A DNA stretch of 64,000 bases from Brachynemurus nebulosus (lineage: Eukaryota; Arthropoda; Insecta; Neuroptera; Myrmeleontidae): positions 52,706,454 through 52,770,453 of the forward strand of contig JAPWDM010000005.1 in NCBI GenBank assembly GCA_035578155.1. Reading direction: 5' to 3'. Made by a program: the position numbers and the translations under genes. Below, piece after piece: positions 10,816 through 22,333 of this stretch. Position 1 is the first letter of the stretch. Each line of letters begins with the position of its first letter. The notes beneath the pieces are model-generated. The model did no database searches, had not been told where the DNA came from, and saw only the letters and a list, made by a program, of their open reading frames with translations.

Positions 10816-11990
10816 TGTCCAAACGTGTTTAGTACTAATCAGTATTAATCACAAAAATTAATATGTAAGCGGACAATTAGACTGACAGTAGTGAAAGAGG
10901 TGACGAAGAAGTTCAATGGCTAATTTGTAAGAAGTTCTCACGCAGTATTACATTGATTTTAATCTTTACACGAAGAAATTTTCACCAGTACTAAATTAAC
11001 TTTCCTTGTCAGTTGGGGATCCAAAGTGAATTTAAAACAGTCAGAGCTTGGCTGTTATCGTATTTTTATTTTGTTCACAAAGTCGAATGAAAAAATTCAA
11101 CCGGAGCGTTGCAAGTTAAAAAAGCAGCGAGGAATAAGCTTTAAAATTAAATTTTCTTTTTTAATTAAGTCTTTATTTTTTGTGTCGATTAATTTCATTA
11201 CAAATGTTCCTCCTCATTTTCATCTGTCTTTGTCCTGTTGTGTTGTTTCGTGTCAAACATGCAAGGTGTTCATACAGAGAGTTGTGAGAGCCGTGGATAG
11301 GAGCCGTAAGAACAACTAGGTACATACATAGTACTGTGTTCTGCTCCATACTTTTGTTCGTTATCCGTTTGTATTTGCATTTTAATGCTTCTTAATGTTT
11401 CGTTACCATATACAACATCAATATGTACAGCTGCAGACAAAAGTTAAATTGATGGCAATATAACAAAGTTACTTATTTTGAAATAAAATTTTAATTTTTC
11501 CTAATAAAATGTCGAAAATTAGTTTTAAATTTTAAACAACAACTTTCACTTTAAAATACATTTTTTTTTGTAAATTCGGCTGTTGTAAATCTATAAAAAA
11601 ATATAGTACTTTCGGATGGTTAATGTAGTAGTTTTAGATATGGTTTCAAGATACAGCAAGGTCACAGCATTTTTCTATGTCCAAAAATAACCGGTTTAAT
11701 TTGATGTGCTATTAGCATATTTAATTAAGGCGGTCAAATTACTTAGGCGGTCGTTTCACTAGTCAATGCGGGACATTACATAACGATCTTACACCTAATA
11801 TGTATTCGTGTGTTATTTTGGAATATGACAAAAAATTTCTTTTCAAAAATTGATCAATTGATAAGTAAAAGTAAAAAACAGAATTGCATTTTTGCGAAAA
11901 ATACAATTGATGAAAAAAAAAAGCACTGACAGATAAAGGTCCCGAAGCCGACATAACTTTTTTGTCTGAAAAAAAGAAAATAGTGGAGCT
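10816..11990. other. AT-rich DNA without a recognised gene
   Basis: Includes the 97-codon frame at 11026-11319, which has no recognisable motif and is treated as chance. No repeat ends seen. Confidence 0.5.
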
Positions 11991-11994
11991 AACT

Positions 11995-12545
11995 TGGTGA
12001 AGTCATTTGGTCAACCAAATGGTGGGAAAACGACAAAACATAACACGACCTAATGTTATAACAACTAACGGCGGAAATGATTTTAGTTAGGCTACTCGAA
12101 TTCAATCCAAAATTGAAGAATTGCTTTTAAACAATTGGCTAATGCTTGAGAAAGTGTTGATATTTATTTGACTTATATGGTTGACCAAGTGACCGAAAAA
12201 CGACATTTCATATTACACAACTTAAGGTTATTACAACTAACAGTGGAAATGAACCCAGACTATAAGAGTTCAATTTAAAATTAAAGAAAAGCTTTTAAAC
12301 ATTTCTCTAATGTTAAAGAAAATGTCGATATTTATCTGAATTACATGGCAGACCAAGTGGTCGGAAAACGACATTTCATATTACACGACCAAATGTTATT
12401 TTGAGTAGAGGCGGAAAAGAACATCTTTTAAATATTTCTCTGATGCTTAAGAAATTGTCGATAAATATTTTTCAATTACATGGTAGACGAAGTGGCCGAA
12501 AAAACAAATTTCATATTAAGTTTAACGTAGTTGGAGCGCTAGAGC
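11995..12545. repeat. Tandem repeat, about 170-bp unit, ~3.5 copies
   Basis: The block AAACGACATTTCATATTACAC recurs with its surroundings (a GACCAAGTGGTCGG-like segment before it and a CTTTTAAACATTTCTCTAATG-like segment after it). Anchors lie near 12027, 12197 and 12365, with a diverged copy near 12500. Spacings are about 170, 168 and 134 bp. Units have diverged by substitutions and small indels, so this is an old local amplification. It has no coding capacity. Confidence 0.8.
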
Positions 12546-13598
12546 CTTGGAAAAATAAAAGAATGATCTTTGGATATGTTATGTTTCAATACTTAATACA
12601 CAAAATACTAAAACTTAAAGCAATTTTTGATGTCCAGTTTGTGAGATAAAAACTTTTAAAAATTACTTTTTTAACACACAAGTAATAGGGTTATCCTTCA
12701 AAATGTACCGGAAATAGTCACTTAATTAATACCTTCTGCTAATGTAAAAATTATAAAAAACTTATTTTAAAAAAATTTAATCCTTTACGAACATTCCAAA
12801 AATACATTTAAGAAATTCGGACGTCCAGTATTTTAGTAATTTAATTTTAAAAACCGAGAAATGGATGGACATTTATATTTGTCACACTGGAAATTCGTCA
12901 ATTAAATACTTTGACAATCTTGCACGTAAAATGCATACCGTACATGCGTACATAACCATACGTACTTAAAATCAGTCATTATATTGTTGATAAAACATAT
13001 TTCTATCTACCTACTGTTGGCATAAATATGTTGTAGTTGGTGTCACATGCCATAGATGGGATAGATTAATACAATTTCGTAGTAATACAAACTGACCTTA
13101 TTGTTTTGCCAAATGATTTTCAGATTGTAATCTATTTTGTTAATTTATAATCGAAGTGAATAAAATATTAATATTCACGAAACTGTAACTTACAAATACT
13201 GTAACAATTTTATCGACTGTGTACCTAGGAGAGGTAGCAATTTCTGTTATCAACATTGAACGGCAACTTTTGTAACTATATTTATTTACCTACGCAATGT
13301 TGCCAGACTTAATTACTCTCAAAAATCCACTAATCAAACTTATATTAGGTATACTATGCTTTTTTATGATAAAATTGCTTTTTTATTACAAAATGAGCTT
13401 TCTCAATGCAATTCTAAATTAAGAAAAAGAAAAGTAATTAAATAATATTAACTTTCGACAATGAATGATAGACTTTTTTCGAACTTAGTAGTACTTAATC
13501 GCTAGCGCTCTATCCACCTTAAATGTAATTTAAAACAACTGAATTTTCATATGTGATTATAAATTTGACCGGTCTACACAAAATTATCCGAGATCTTA
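12546..13598. other. AT-rich DNA, nothing recognised
   Basis: No open frame of note, no tandem or inverted repeat found. Confidence 0.5.
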
Positions 13599-13633
13599 CC
13601 GGGCCGTGACTGAAGAAAGGTTGAGAAACACTG
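13599..13633. mobile_element. Orphan hAT-type right terminus
   Basis: Reads CGGGCCGTGAC and then AAAGGTTGAGAAACACTG. The complement, CAGTGTTTCTCAACCTTT, is a classic hAT end. No matching left end with the adjacent 8-mer TTCTAAAA was found in the window, so this may be a truncated or rearranged copy. Confidence 0.55.
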
Positions 13634-13811
13634 TTCTAAAACATATTCAAATTTTTTCAAAATCGATAGGACGGCCTCGGAACCTTTACTTGTCAATTAA
13701 ATTTTTTAATTATTTTCAATCTACTGAATGCGGAACTTCCGGGACGCATTAGCTTCATTCTGGGACTATTTCAACAAAAATTAGAAACCGCAGACGATTG
13801 GCCGCCTTCTA

Positions 13812-14382
13812 TTAGGTTGTCCCGAGCAAACACATCCATTTTATTTTTTTCATTGTTAACATTTATTGATCGACATGACAATAAATTATGTATTAGTTAA
13901 ATGTACGAGCCTTCAGAATTTATTACACGTTGCCATCGCTCAGGCAGTTGTTGTACGTCAGTCATAGAACCTGACGTGTTATTAAGTTCCGTCACGATTA
14001 ACTTCAGCGTTTTTTGAAAATCATCCCAGTTATTGTAGTGTGTTCCTCTTAGCTTCCTCTTCAATTTGGCAAAACAACTGAAGTCCAGCGGAGAGATATG
14101 GTGCCTCTTTTGCCAAGTGATTTTGTAATATTAGAATGAGTGACACCCACAGACCAGTCCCACAAACAAGCAAACTTGAGTAGAACTCGTTGCTCGTAAT
14201 CACTTACTGAATGAATTATTTGTTCTTTAATTGATGACATTTTACAAAAGAGCGAACTGACTATCATTGAGAATAAACCTATAGTGTCGCGTTTCTAATG
14301 ACATTAGTCATGTTACAACAAGTCTAAAAACTAACAAGATACAACATGCTAAAATTGGATGTGTTTGCTTGGGACACCCTAA
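13812..14382 (-). mobile_element. Internally deleted mariner element with TA TSD
   Basis: TIRs: left TTAGGTTGTCCCGAGCAAAC continuing ACATCCA; right complemented TTAGGGTGTCCCAAGCAAAC continuing ACATCCA. They match over about 27 bp with two mismatches. TA flanks both ends (13810-13811 and 14383-14384). The minus strand carries the carboxy-terminal part of a mariner transposase (13897-14106). Upstream on the same strand lies a possible amino-terminal piece (from an ATG at 14238-14240, reading MSSIKEQIIHSVSDYEQRVL). A normal mariner is about 1.3 kb; this copy is 571 bp, with most of the catalytic domain removed. Confidence 0.92.
13897..14106 (-). pseudogene. Carboxy-terminal fragment of a mariner transposase
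   Basis: The frame begins HHISPLDFSCFAKLKRKLRG, has a middle segment NNWDDFQKTLKLIVTELNN, and ends LPERWQRVINSEGSYI with a stop at 13897-13899. In intact mariners the third catalytic aspartate lies in a [H/A]-P-x-S-P-D-L-x-P-x-D-[F/Y] segment, followed by L-K-x-x-L-x-G and a final L-x-x-R-W-x-x-C-I-x-x-x-G-x-Y-[V/I]. Here S-P-L-D-F, L-K-R-K-L-R-G, L-P-E-R-W-Q-R-V-I and E-G-S-Y-I are all readable, with S-P-D-L-x-P-x-D shortened to S-P-L-D. The frame is open for 69 codons, but the amino-terminal two thirds are missing. The product is inactive as a transposase. Confidence 0.88.
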
Positions 14383-14384
14383 TA

Positions 14385-15239
14385 TTTAACTACAGATTTT
14401 TTAAGTTTTAAGTGAAGATAGGGCACGATAAATCGTTTATATGTATAATGAATTATTAATTATGAGTTTTCACAAAATAAACTTATCTTTATGTAAATGT
14501 AGATGTAGGTTTAGGATTAATGAAGTGTTATTGCAAATTCGAATTTTTTCTATATCTTTTTTAGAAATAATTATTTTTAGATAAAAACCTTTTTTCACCT
14601 GGTTAAGATTATAGGTCTGTAATTTTTCAAAAACGATATTATTACATTAACATATTAATATCTTTTCTTTTAACTTCTGTCTTTTATTGTGCTTGATACC
14701 TTTTGATCACGGAAGTTAAAGATTTTTAAGAGATATTTTCTCTTTAAATAAGATTCGATAGCTGTTGTTTTCAAAATGTGTTTTCTACAGAAATTTTTTA
14801 CTCTAAGTCACCTCATAAAATTTCTATCATGTTAATATCGAGGCTTTGCATTAGTTATTGTGGAACGCCTACTTTTCTTCGTTTAAAACTACTTTGTATA
14901 GATTATCGTACAACTAGAGTTATTATGCAAGTGAAATGTTCATCCAAGGAGCATATTCTCTGTAGGATGTAGAAAAATTATATTTTTCATTACATTCCAT
15001 TAATCATCTCATTTTATTTTAACTAATTTCTTCCATAACAGCAAATGTATACGATTAAATTATGAACTTTATGTCTCAAAAATGGCTGAGTATATTTGAT
15101 GATCTCATAAGAATTTTAAGAATTTCTAGTAAATTGTTGGTTTCTGTATAGATTTTTATTTTTTCCAACTAAAACCTATAATTGGTAGTAGTAGAAAAGG
15201 GGTTCTTTTTCTTTTTCTCTTAGCGAATTTCCCTAAAGC
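14385..15239. other. AT-rich DNA, nothing recognised
   Basis: No repeat ends or coding signal. The 64-codon frame at 14778-14972 is not recognisable. Confidence 0.5.
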
Positions 15240-15740
<501 letters not shown>

Positions 15741-15904
15741 AAATGTACAATCGTTTCCCATTGCTGCCATCATAGTATTATATTAAACATATTTTACTTA
15801 CTTGTTTGTAGATTTTTGTACGCTTCGGTACAGATACCAAACTGCTATCTAATCCAAAATAAAAGAAGTGGCAGTGGTGGGAATCATACCAAATGAATAT
15901 GTTC

Positions 15905-16275
15905 ATTCGTACCACAGAACAAATAGAACGAATATAACTGTCTCTTTTCTGCAATCACTTATGTGCAAGTATGTGCATTTTACAGAACTATGTTGTCATT
16001 GACTTACAAGCTACCAATGGGTGTGTTTCAATTGTTGTCATATTGTTGGTGTTGTGTTACCATGTATACGTACATCTACGTAGCGCATACATATCATATA
16101 TTTTTTTAACATATGCGTATACAAGACACGCATACACATAACCATTTAGCGCACTACCACACACAACTCCGCGTGCACATATATAACGTAGTGGTGGGAT
16201 ATCTTTTATCCTTTAGCGTTACACTGATTTCAGTAGTATAGAAATATTACCGCTCGTTCTGTGTTATTCTGTGAT
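15905..16275 (+). repeat. Dispersed repeat family I, copy 1
   Basis: The block from ACAGAACAAATAGAACGAAT through CTCTTTTCTGCAATCACTTA to AAGTATGTGCAT (about 15914-15980) is almost identical to 25874-25932. A second shared block near the other end, GTTACACTGATTTCAGTAGT, matches 26599-26618 with two changes. The sequence between is diverged. Copy 2 carries a Harbinger insertion that this copy lacks, so this copy gives the approximate empty site (TTTACAG at about 15980). Class unknown. Confidence 0.65.
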
Positions 16276-16279
16276 TCGT

Positions 16280-17397
16280 ACATTGTCGCTGTAGTATACG
16301 TTAGTATCTCGCGTACCTACTAACTAGGATACTCACTATACATTATACAATAATTGAAATATACCAAATATGTTGTAAGGATTTCATAATACCAACTTTA
16401 CTCTTTCACCGACCGAGCGAGTAGTAAGTAGAGTTGGATACAATAACACAAAGTACCAACTTTAAAATGGAAATTTTCTATTTATCAAATTCCTGTTTTA
16501 AATAATTAAGTATAACACTCACCCATCCGTTTCCAACACTGTAAATGTACAGCCTCACAATCTCTCTGCATGTTAACCGTTATTGTTGTATACGAAATAC
16601 GCTTCATATAAAAGTTTCATGTCTTTTTTTTGTTGGATGCCGAATAAGTTGGGTTTTATGATGTAATTTACATTTAACATTAATTTGAATATTTGTTACA
16701 GATAAATGGAATTAATTTTTGTAAAATGGTTCATTGCGTTTTATTATTTTGATATAAATTCTTTTAAAAAATTTGCAATTTAAGAGAATTTTTAATGTTT
16801 TGAAATCTTAGAGCGATCGTTGAACACTGTTAGAAGTATTTCAAAAAAAAAAACTTTAACGAACTGAAATTTTGTACAAAATGAGTTATTTGTAGTGTCT
16901 CACTCAGTCCAATTACAAAGTAACTCTAAAGTTGAACTAGCAGAAGTAATTATCCAGAAAGTTAATAGTTCATTGTCCACTTGAGAGTACTTTCAATAAT
17001 TTTCACTCTCCGGAAAACTGTTTGATAGCGGACTCTGCGATAGTGCTCTCAAAACCGTGTCGACTTATAATGGGCGACAGCTAATGTCAAATTTTGATTA
17101 AGATTTCAGGTTAATGCAATATATGTTTGCAAACGTCAAAAAAGTTAGACAACTGAAAAAATTTGTTTCATGTATAGTCAAATTTATCTTTTAAAAAAGA
17201 ACAATTGTTTAAAAAAATTCTGTTGATTTCTCAAATTATTCAATTTACATTGGGCTTTTAGGTTGAATATGCAAGTATAATGCAATTTTAGAAAATTTTT
17301 TATTTTTATGATTAGACTTTTTGTAATTTTTATGTTTTGGGTTTTAAAAGAGTCCTTATTTTTGACAAATATTTGTAGTTAACTAATTTTGTAGTTT
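16280..17397. other. AT-rich DNA, nothing recognised
   Basis: No gene, tandem array or TIR pair found. A small imperfect hairpin at about 16389-16439 (CCAACTTTACTC … TAGAGTTGG) is too short to classify. Confidence 0.5.
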
Positions 17398-17572
17398 CTT
17401 CTTTGATTTAAATATTGTTTAAATTACTTTGTTGGTGGTTTCTACAGAAATAATTATGAAATATTTATTAAATGAAAAATTAAGAGGCGGCTTTGCGTGT
17501 TCTATTTTGTCAATTTGCGTGCGGAAAGTCTATTTTCCGCACGCAAATAGTACTTCCCTTGTATGAGTTATA
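17398..17572 (+). repeat. Family G, internally deleted copy 3
   Basis: Shares with 54503-54980 and 57815-58312 the block GTTTAAATTACTTTGTTGGT through AAGAGGCGGCTTTGCGTGT and the stem-loop TTTGCGTGCGGAAAG … CTTTCCGCACGCAAA, here 17514-17547 with a T/T pairing change. It lacks the large left hairpin of the other copies and part of the right side. Confidence 0.75.
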
Positions 17573-17679
17573 AAAAACTAATCTGAAATTTATATATTAT
17601 ATATCTTAACTGTGTAGTATTTCTTTTTCAAATTTTAACTGGTGATTCTTGGTATACAAAGAGATAAAAATACCATGTA

Positions 17680-17712
17680 AATACCCCTGTCGCAGCATCT
17701 GCATAACATAGC
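17680..17712 (+). repeat. Family F terminal fragment
   Basis: Contains CCCTGTCGCAGCATCTGCAT followed by AACATAGCGAATTTTC, the terminal block of family F in plus orientation. It is cut off where the satellite-like sequence begins. Confidence 0.7.
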
Positions 17713-17744
17713 GAATTTTCAAATCTTGGGCACTGGCGGATCTC

Positions 17745-18023
17745 ATCTAAGACCTGTACCTATTTAAAATAGTTTAGCTTTCTAAGAGTAAAAGAATTTT
17801 TAAAATCGGTTGGGTAATTAGTTTTGGTATTTTCGGGGACCCAAGAACCCGAACGAATTTTGTGCAGCATAGTTGTATCCATCTAAAATAATTTAGTTCT
17901 CTAGCAGTGAGAAATTTTTTAGCATCGGTTCGATAGCTTATTACTGGCGTTTTCGGATCTGCAAGATCCCGGTGGACCTCATTAAAAAATCAGCTCGACC
18001 GTATATTCTAGGCGGACTTTATG

Positions 18024-18085
<62 letters not shown>

Positions 18086-19620
18086 AACCCGTTGTGTAGC
18101 ATTCTACGCCGCATTTGCATCCGCAGGACAGTTGTGGATCTCAGATAACACAACCTGTACCTATCTAAAATAGTTTACCTTGGTAATAGTAAAAAGGTTT
18201 CAAAATCGGTCAGTTATTTTATTTTTGACACTTTTAGGTCCTACTGACACTTCAGACCTTACATAACGTAATCTATATGTATCTAAAATAGCTTAGCTCC
18301 CCAACAGTGAAAAAATTTTCAAAATCGGTCGGCTAGTTTATTTTTGACGCTTTTGGATCCGATGGACCCTGGCAGACTTTACATAACGTAATCTATATTT
18401 ATCTAAAATAGTTTAGCTCTGTAAGAGTGAAAAAATTTTCAAAATCGGTCGGTTAGTTTATTTTTACCACTTTTGGGTCCCATGGACCCTGGCGGACCCT
18501 AAATAACGTAATGTATGTCTATCTAAAATAGTTAGTTCCCCAACAGTGAAAAAATTTTCAAAATCGGTCGGTTAGTTTATTTTTGACACTTTTGGACCCA
18601 TGGACCCTGGCAGACCTTACATAACGTAATCTATATTTATCTAAAATAGTTTAGCTCTGTAACAGTGAAAAAATTTTCAAAATCGGTCGGTTAGTTTATT
18701 TTTGACACTTTTGGATCCCATGGACCCTGGCAGATCTTACATAACGTAATCTATATTTATCTAAAATAGTTTAGCTCTGTAACAGTGAAAAAATTTTCAA
18801 AATCGGTCAGTTGGTTTATTTTTGACACTTTTGGGTTTTATGGACCTTGGTGGACCTTACATAACGTAATTTATATTTATCTAAAATAGTTTAGCTCTGT
18901 AACAGTGAAAAAATTTTCAAAATCGGTCAGTTAGTTTATTTTTGACACTTCTGGATCCTATGGACTCTGGCAGACCTTACATAACGGAATCTATATTTAT
19001 CTAAAACAGTTTAGCTCTGTAACAGTGAAAAAATTTTCAAAATCGATTAGGCAGTTTATTTTTGACACTTTTGGGTCCTATGGACCAAGGCGGACCTTAC
19101 ATAACGTAATCGATATTTATCTAAAATAGTTTAGCTCTGTAACAGTGAAAAAATTTTCAAAATCGGTCAGTTAGTTTATTTTTGACACTTTTGGGTCCTG
19201 TGGACCCTGGCGGACCTTACATAATGTATTCTAAATCTATCTAAAATAGTTTAGCTCTGTAACAGTGAAGAAATTTTTAAAATTGGTCGTTTAGTTTATT
19301 TTTTACAATTATGGGATCAGTAAATCCTGGCGAAACTCATACAAGTCTAGTACTCTAACAGTAAGAAAAGGGTTCTAAGGATCTCATATAACTTATGGCA
19401 GTCCGTAAGCTTCTTGCGGACATCATTTAATTAATTAATTCAAATACTTTAACTTACTAACTGTGAAAAAATTTTTAAAATCGATTGGTTAATTAATTTC
19501 TGGCCTTTTTAGGTCCCGAAAACCTTGACCTCACATAAAATACCTTAAATCCATTTGAAATGGTTTAATTTTTTAACATTATTAATTTTTAGTGGAAAAA
19601 TTTTCAAAATCGATTCAAAA
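17745..19620. repeat. 120-bp satellite array with homogeneous core
   Basis: The monomer contains TATCTAAAATAGTTTAGCTC, GTGAAAAAATTTTCAAAATC, GTTAGTTTATTTTTGACAC, GGGTCCCATGGACCCTGG and TTACATAACGTAATCTATA. The GTGAAAAAATTTTC anchor starts at 18307, 18427, 18546, 18665, 18785, 18905, 19025, 19145 and 19265, so the period is 119-120 bp. About ten units (18146-19300) are close copies. Two units before (17745-17990) and two or three after (19320-19620) are clearly diverged. A (TA)n tract at 18026-18081 interrupts the left side. GGGTCC-CAT-GGACCC is a palindrome in most units. Stops occur in all frames, so it is non-coding. Confidence 0.93.
18026..18081. repeat. (TA)n microsatellite in satellite flank
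   Basis: About 28 TA units separating two diverged satellite units from the main array. Confidence 0.97.
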
Positions 19621-19624
19621 TATT

Positions 19625-20095
19625 TTTCCGTACATACATATGTACATTTTACAGATTTTGTTTTGTTTCATATTTAATAATATTTATATCATAACATAAT
19701 CTTCAATTTCTTGTTTACTTAAAAATTCAGTAAAAAAAAAAAAATTCTTCATTACATTAGCTTAGAAAATCTGTTTAATTTACATTTTTTAACATGGGAT
19801 AGAACCATGCTAATTATAATGCAATAAATGAGAAACAAAACTCTATACATGTATGTGTGTTATATCACATATATGTGAATAGTTTTCACTTGTTCTCACA
19901 AAATTCTTTAATAAAAAAGTGAAATATTTTTATACTTAATAAAGAACTGAGATATAAATATAAATTACTTATTAGACTAACAAAGAAAGAATAAAAGTGA
20001 AAATTTACATTTTCTCGAAAAATACTTAAAATAGAAAGAAAATTATAAGAATATTTTCTTCATAATTTTTTTTTTCCTTTTCAACGATGTAAAAA
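19625..20095. other. AT-rich DNA, nothing recognised
   Basis: No recognisable element or gene between the satellite and the next family F copy. Confidence 0.5.
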
Positions 20096-20263
20096 TTGAA
20101 CTGCCTTATGATAGGATCGAATGATAAAAAATGGCCAGAAAACCTACTTCTGGGCATCCGACGTGTCTGGCTAACGAACTTAGCCAAGCCAATTCAGAAT
20201 CCAGTCCGCACACAAAATTTCATAAGCGTTAGACGTTTCGTTCGAGAGTTATCGTGGGAACAC

Positions 20264-20335
<72 letters not shown>

Positions 20336-20460
20336 TTTAGTGAATATCATTTTCGTACTCTAGGGACCTCAAAACAGATTTCTGCCATAGTCCCGGACTC
20401 AGATTGCGTCATGACACCTACTGTAATAGCTGAATTTCGAGTTTTCGAAATTCGCTAAAA
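20096..20460 (+). repeat. Family F copy with (TA)n tract
   Basis: Contains GGGCATCCGACGTGTCTGGC, TAACGAACTTAGCCAAGCC, TTCGTTCGAGAGTTATCGTG, a (TA)n tract at 20267-20332, and AATTTTAGTGAATATCATTT with CTAGGGACC, in the same order as the inverted 15240-15740 copy. It ends near CGAAATTCGCT. The 120-codon open frame spanning the copy is translated repeat, not a gene. Confidence 0.8.
20267..20332. repeat. (TA)n microsatellite in family F
   Basis: About 33 TA units at the same internal position as the tract in the 15240-15740 copy. Confidence 0.97.
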
Positions 20461-21794
20461 AGTCACGATTTTTTTTCTACAACTCTGAATAACTCCTTAA
20501 AACGATTGATGCGTTGTGGATTAAGTAATTATTAAATTTCAAAAAACTCACCTATTGTCATAGATTAAAATTCAGATTTGGATTCTCAAACTGCATCCGA
20601 GGCTTCAAAAATAACACTTACGGTCCTTGCTTTACGGTCCATTACTAGTATAGTAATATACTATTTGTATCAGTTAATCTTTGCCAGAAGGTATTTATTC
20701 TATTAACTGCTTTGGATGTTTTTTCGGAATTCCTTCATTTGGTGTGTTAATAAAAAAAGAGAACTTGAAAATTGTTATTAGATAATCTATACGTCACAAC
20801 TGGCTCAAATTTTTAGATATTGTGTCTTTTACGTTCATTAAAAATCACTCATTAATCTTTGGTATGCTCTAGTGTATTAAATTGTCAGAGTAGTAATAAT
20901 AATTTTTTTTTATTTGTTTCTATGTTAAATTAAATCATAAAACAATCTTTTTCTCACATTACCAATAAGAGACTAGAGATATTAATTATGCTCATTAATA
21001 ATAACATTCACTTTAATATCTTAATATATAGTAATAATAATAATTTTTTTTTTATAGTCATTGTCATTGCTATAATCTGGATGTGACAAATTACATTAAA
21101 TTCAAAAATTTAATTATAATTATATGATTTCGCTATAAAGACGTGTAGGATCATTAATTTTATTGTTTTCGTGTAAAGAAGAGCAAGTCTGGGAGTGGAT
21201 GGAAACGTATCGCTCTTTTTCACTTACTCGCATTCGTCTAGCCCTCACTCTATGTATTTTCTACAAATGAGTTAATTAAGAATAATGTGAAGAAAGTCAT
21301 GTTAAAATGTATATACAATTATATAATATGATGTAAGTAGATACCGGGATAAACATTGCCGGAGTAAATGGACTGGAGGATAGGTGAAAATTTTCGGTGA
21401 CATAAACTGAGAGGAAAAGTAGGTACCTTTGGAACTAAAAAAAATGCATGTATATTTTTTATTACTATTGTAATTTGACATTTTTATATTTTGTTTATAT
21501 TTTTTAAATAAAACATCTGCCTGAATATGGAATTATATTTCGAAACCGGTAGCAGAGCCTTAATGACTCAACTCCTAAATTTTCATTTAACTTTCAGTTG
21601 GCACACTTGGACACTTATGTGTAAATATTCAACATTATCCTAAAAGAATTAAAGGGACGCTGGAAAAGACTAGGTAGTAGATTTAAAACTTTATTCTTGA
21701 GAATGTTGACTTTTAATACTTTTTTTTTTTTTATACAAAAATGCTGTTTTTAAACAAGTAGAAACAGTACAATAGTAGAAACTTTGAAGCTATA
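20461..21794. other. AT-rich DNA, nothing recognised
   Basis: No coding signal and no paired repeat ends found. Confidence 0.5.
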
Positions 21795-21796
21795 TA

Positions 21797-22331
21797 CGTG
21801 GGGTGCGCCATAAGTTCTCGGGCTAATATGATTCAACATATTTAAAGGTGACGTAATTTATACTCACAGAAAGTATTAAGTCTCTAGTAATCATAAACGC
21901 AGTGGACGAGTTTACATGTGTTTTATTTATTCTGTTGTAAAAGTGTAAACTCAATATGTCGACCGTTTCAAAAATTGAATATCGTGTAGTCATAAAATTT
22001 CTGAAAAAAGAAAGACAAACTCCAGAAGAAATTAAGGACAGATTTGATGGTGTATACGATAAAGCCGTGCCAAAGGTTTCGTTTGCGGTACGAGTCCCTC
22101 AACGACGATGATCGTTCTGGACATCCGGCAGATTCGATCACTTCCGAAAACATTGCTCTTGTAGAATCGCTACAAAGAATTTGCTTATTATTATAAAGGA
22201 ATAGACATGCTTATCCCACCTTATAATAAGTGTATTGAAATAGAGGGAGGTTATATAGAAAAATAAATTCTTGTCACTGTTTTCTCTGTATTTTTTAATA
22301 CTCAGGCCGAGAACTTATGGCGCACCCTACG
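21797..22331 (+). mobile_element. Internally deleted mariner element with TA TSD
   Basis: Left TIR CGTGGGGTGCGCCATAAGTT then CTCGG; right complemented CGTAGGGTGCGCCATAAGTT then CTCGG. There is one mismatch in 25 bp. TA flanks both sides (21795-21796 and 22332-22333). The plus strand carries pieces of a mariner transposase from both ends of the gene (21956-22266). Length is 535 bp against about 1.3 kb for a complete mariner, so the catalytic core has been deleted. Confidence 0.93.
21956..22266 (+). pseudogene. Frameshifted, internally deleted mariner transposase
   Basis: From ATG 21956 the frame reads MSTVSKIEYRVVIKFLKKER and QTPEEIKDRFDGVYDKAVP, a mariner amino-terminal helix-turn-helix. It then shifts frame near 22075 and resumes RYESLNDDDRSGHPADSITS ENIALVE, matching the family's S-L-x-D-D-x-R-S-G-x-P-x-x-x-x-T-x-E-N-I-x-x-V segment. 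A large deletion then joins it to the carboxy terminus, read in another frame as FAYYYKGIDMLIPPYNKCIE IEGGYIEK and a stop at 22264-22266. This matches the usual F-Y-x-x-G-I-x-x-L-x-x-R-Y-x-K-C-I-x-x-x-G-x-Y-V-E-K ending, with P for R before Y. All three catalytic aspartates lie in the deleted part. Non-functional. Confidence 0.92.
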
Positions 22332-22333
22332 TA

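Noticed and set aside
17745..19300. Regular repeats that might suggest a CRISPR array
   Set aside because: Units are contiguous 120-bp monomers without unique spacers, in an evidently eukaryotic sequence; it is a satellite.
20096..20458. 120-codon open frame, the longest in the window
   Set aside because: It spans a family F repeat copy including its TA tract and shares no protein motif with any family.
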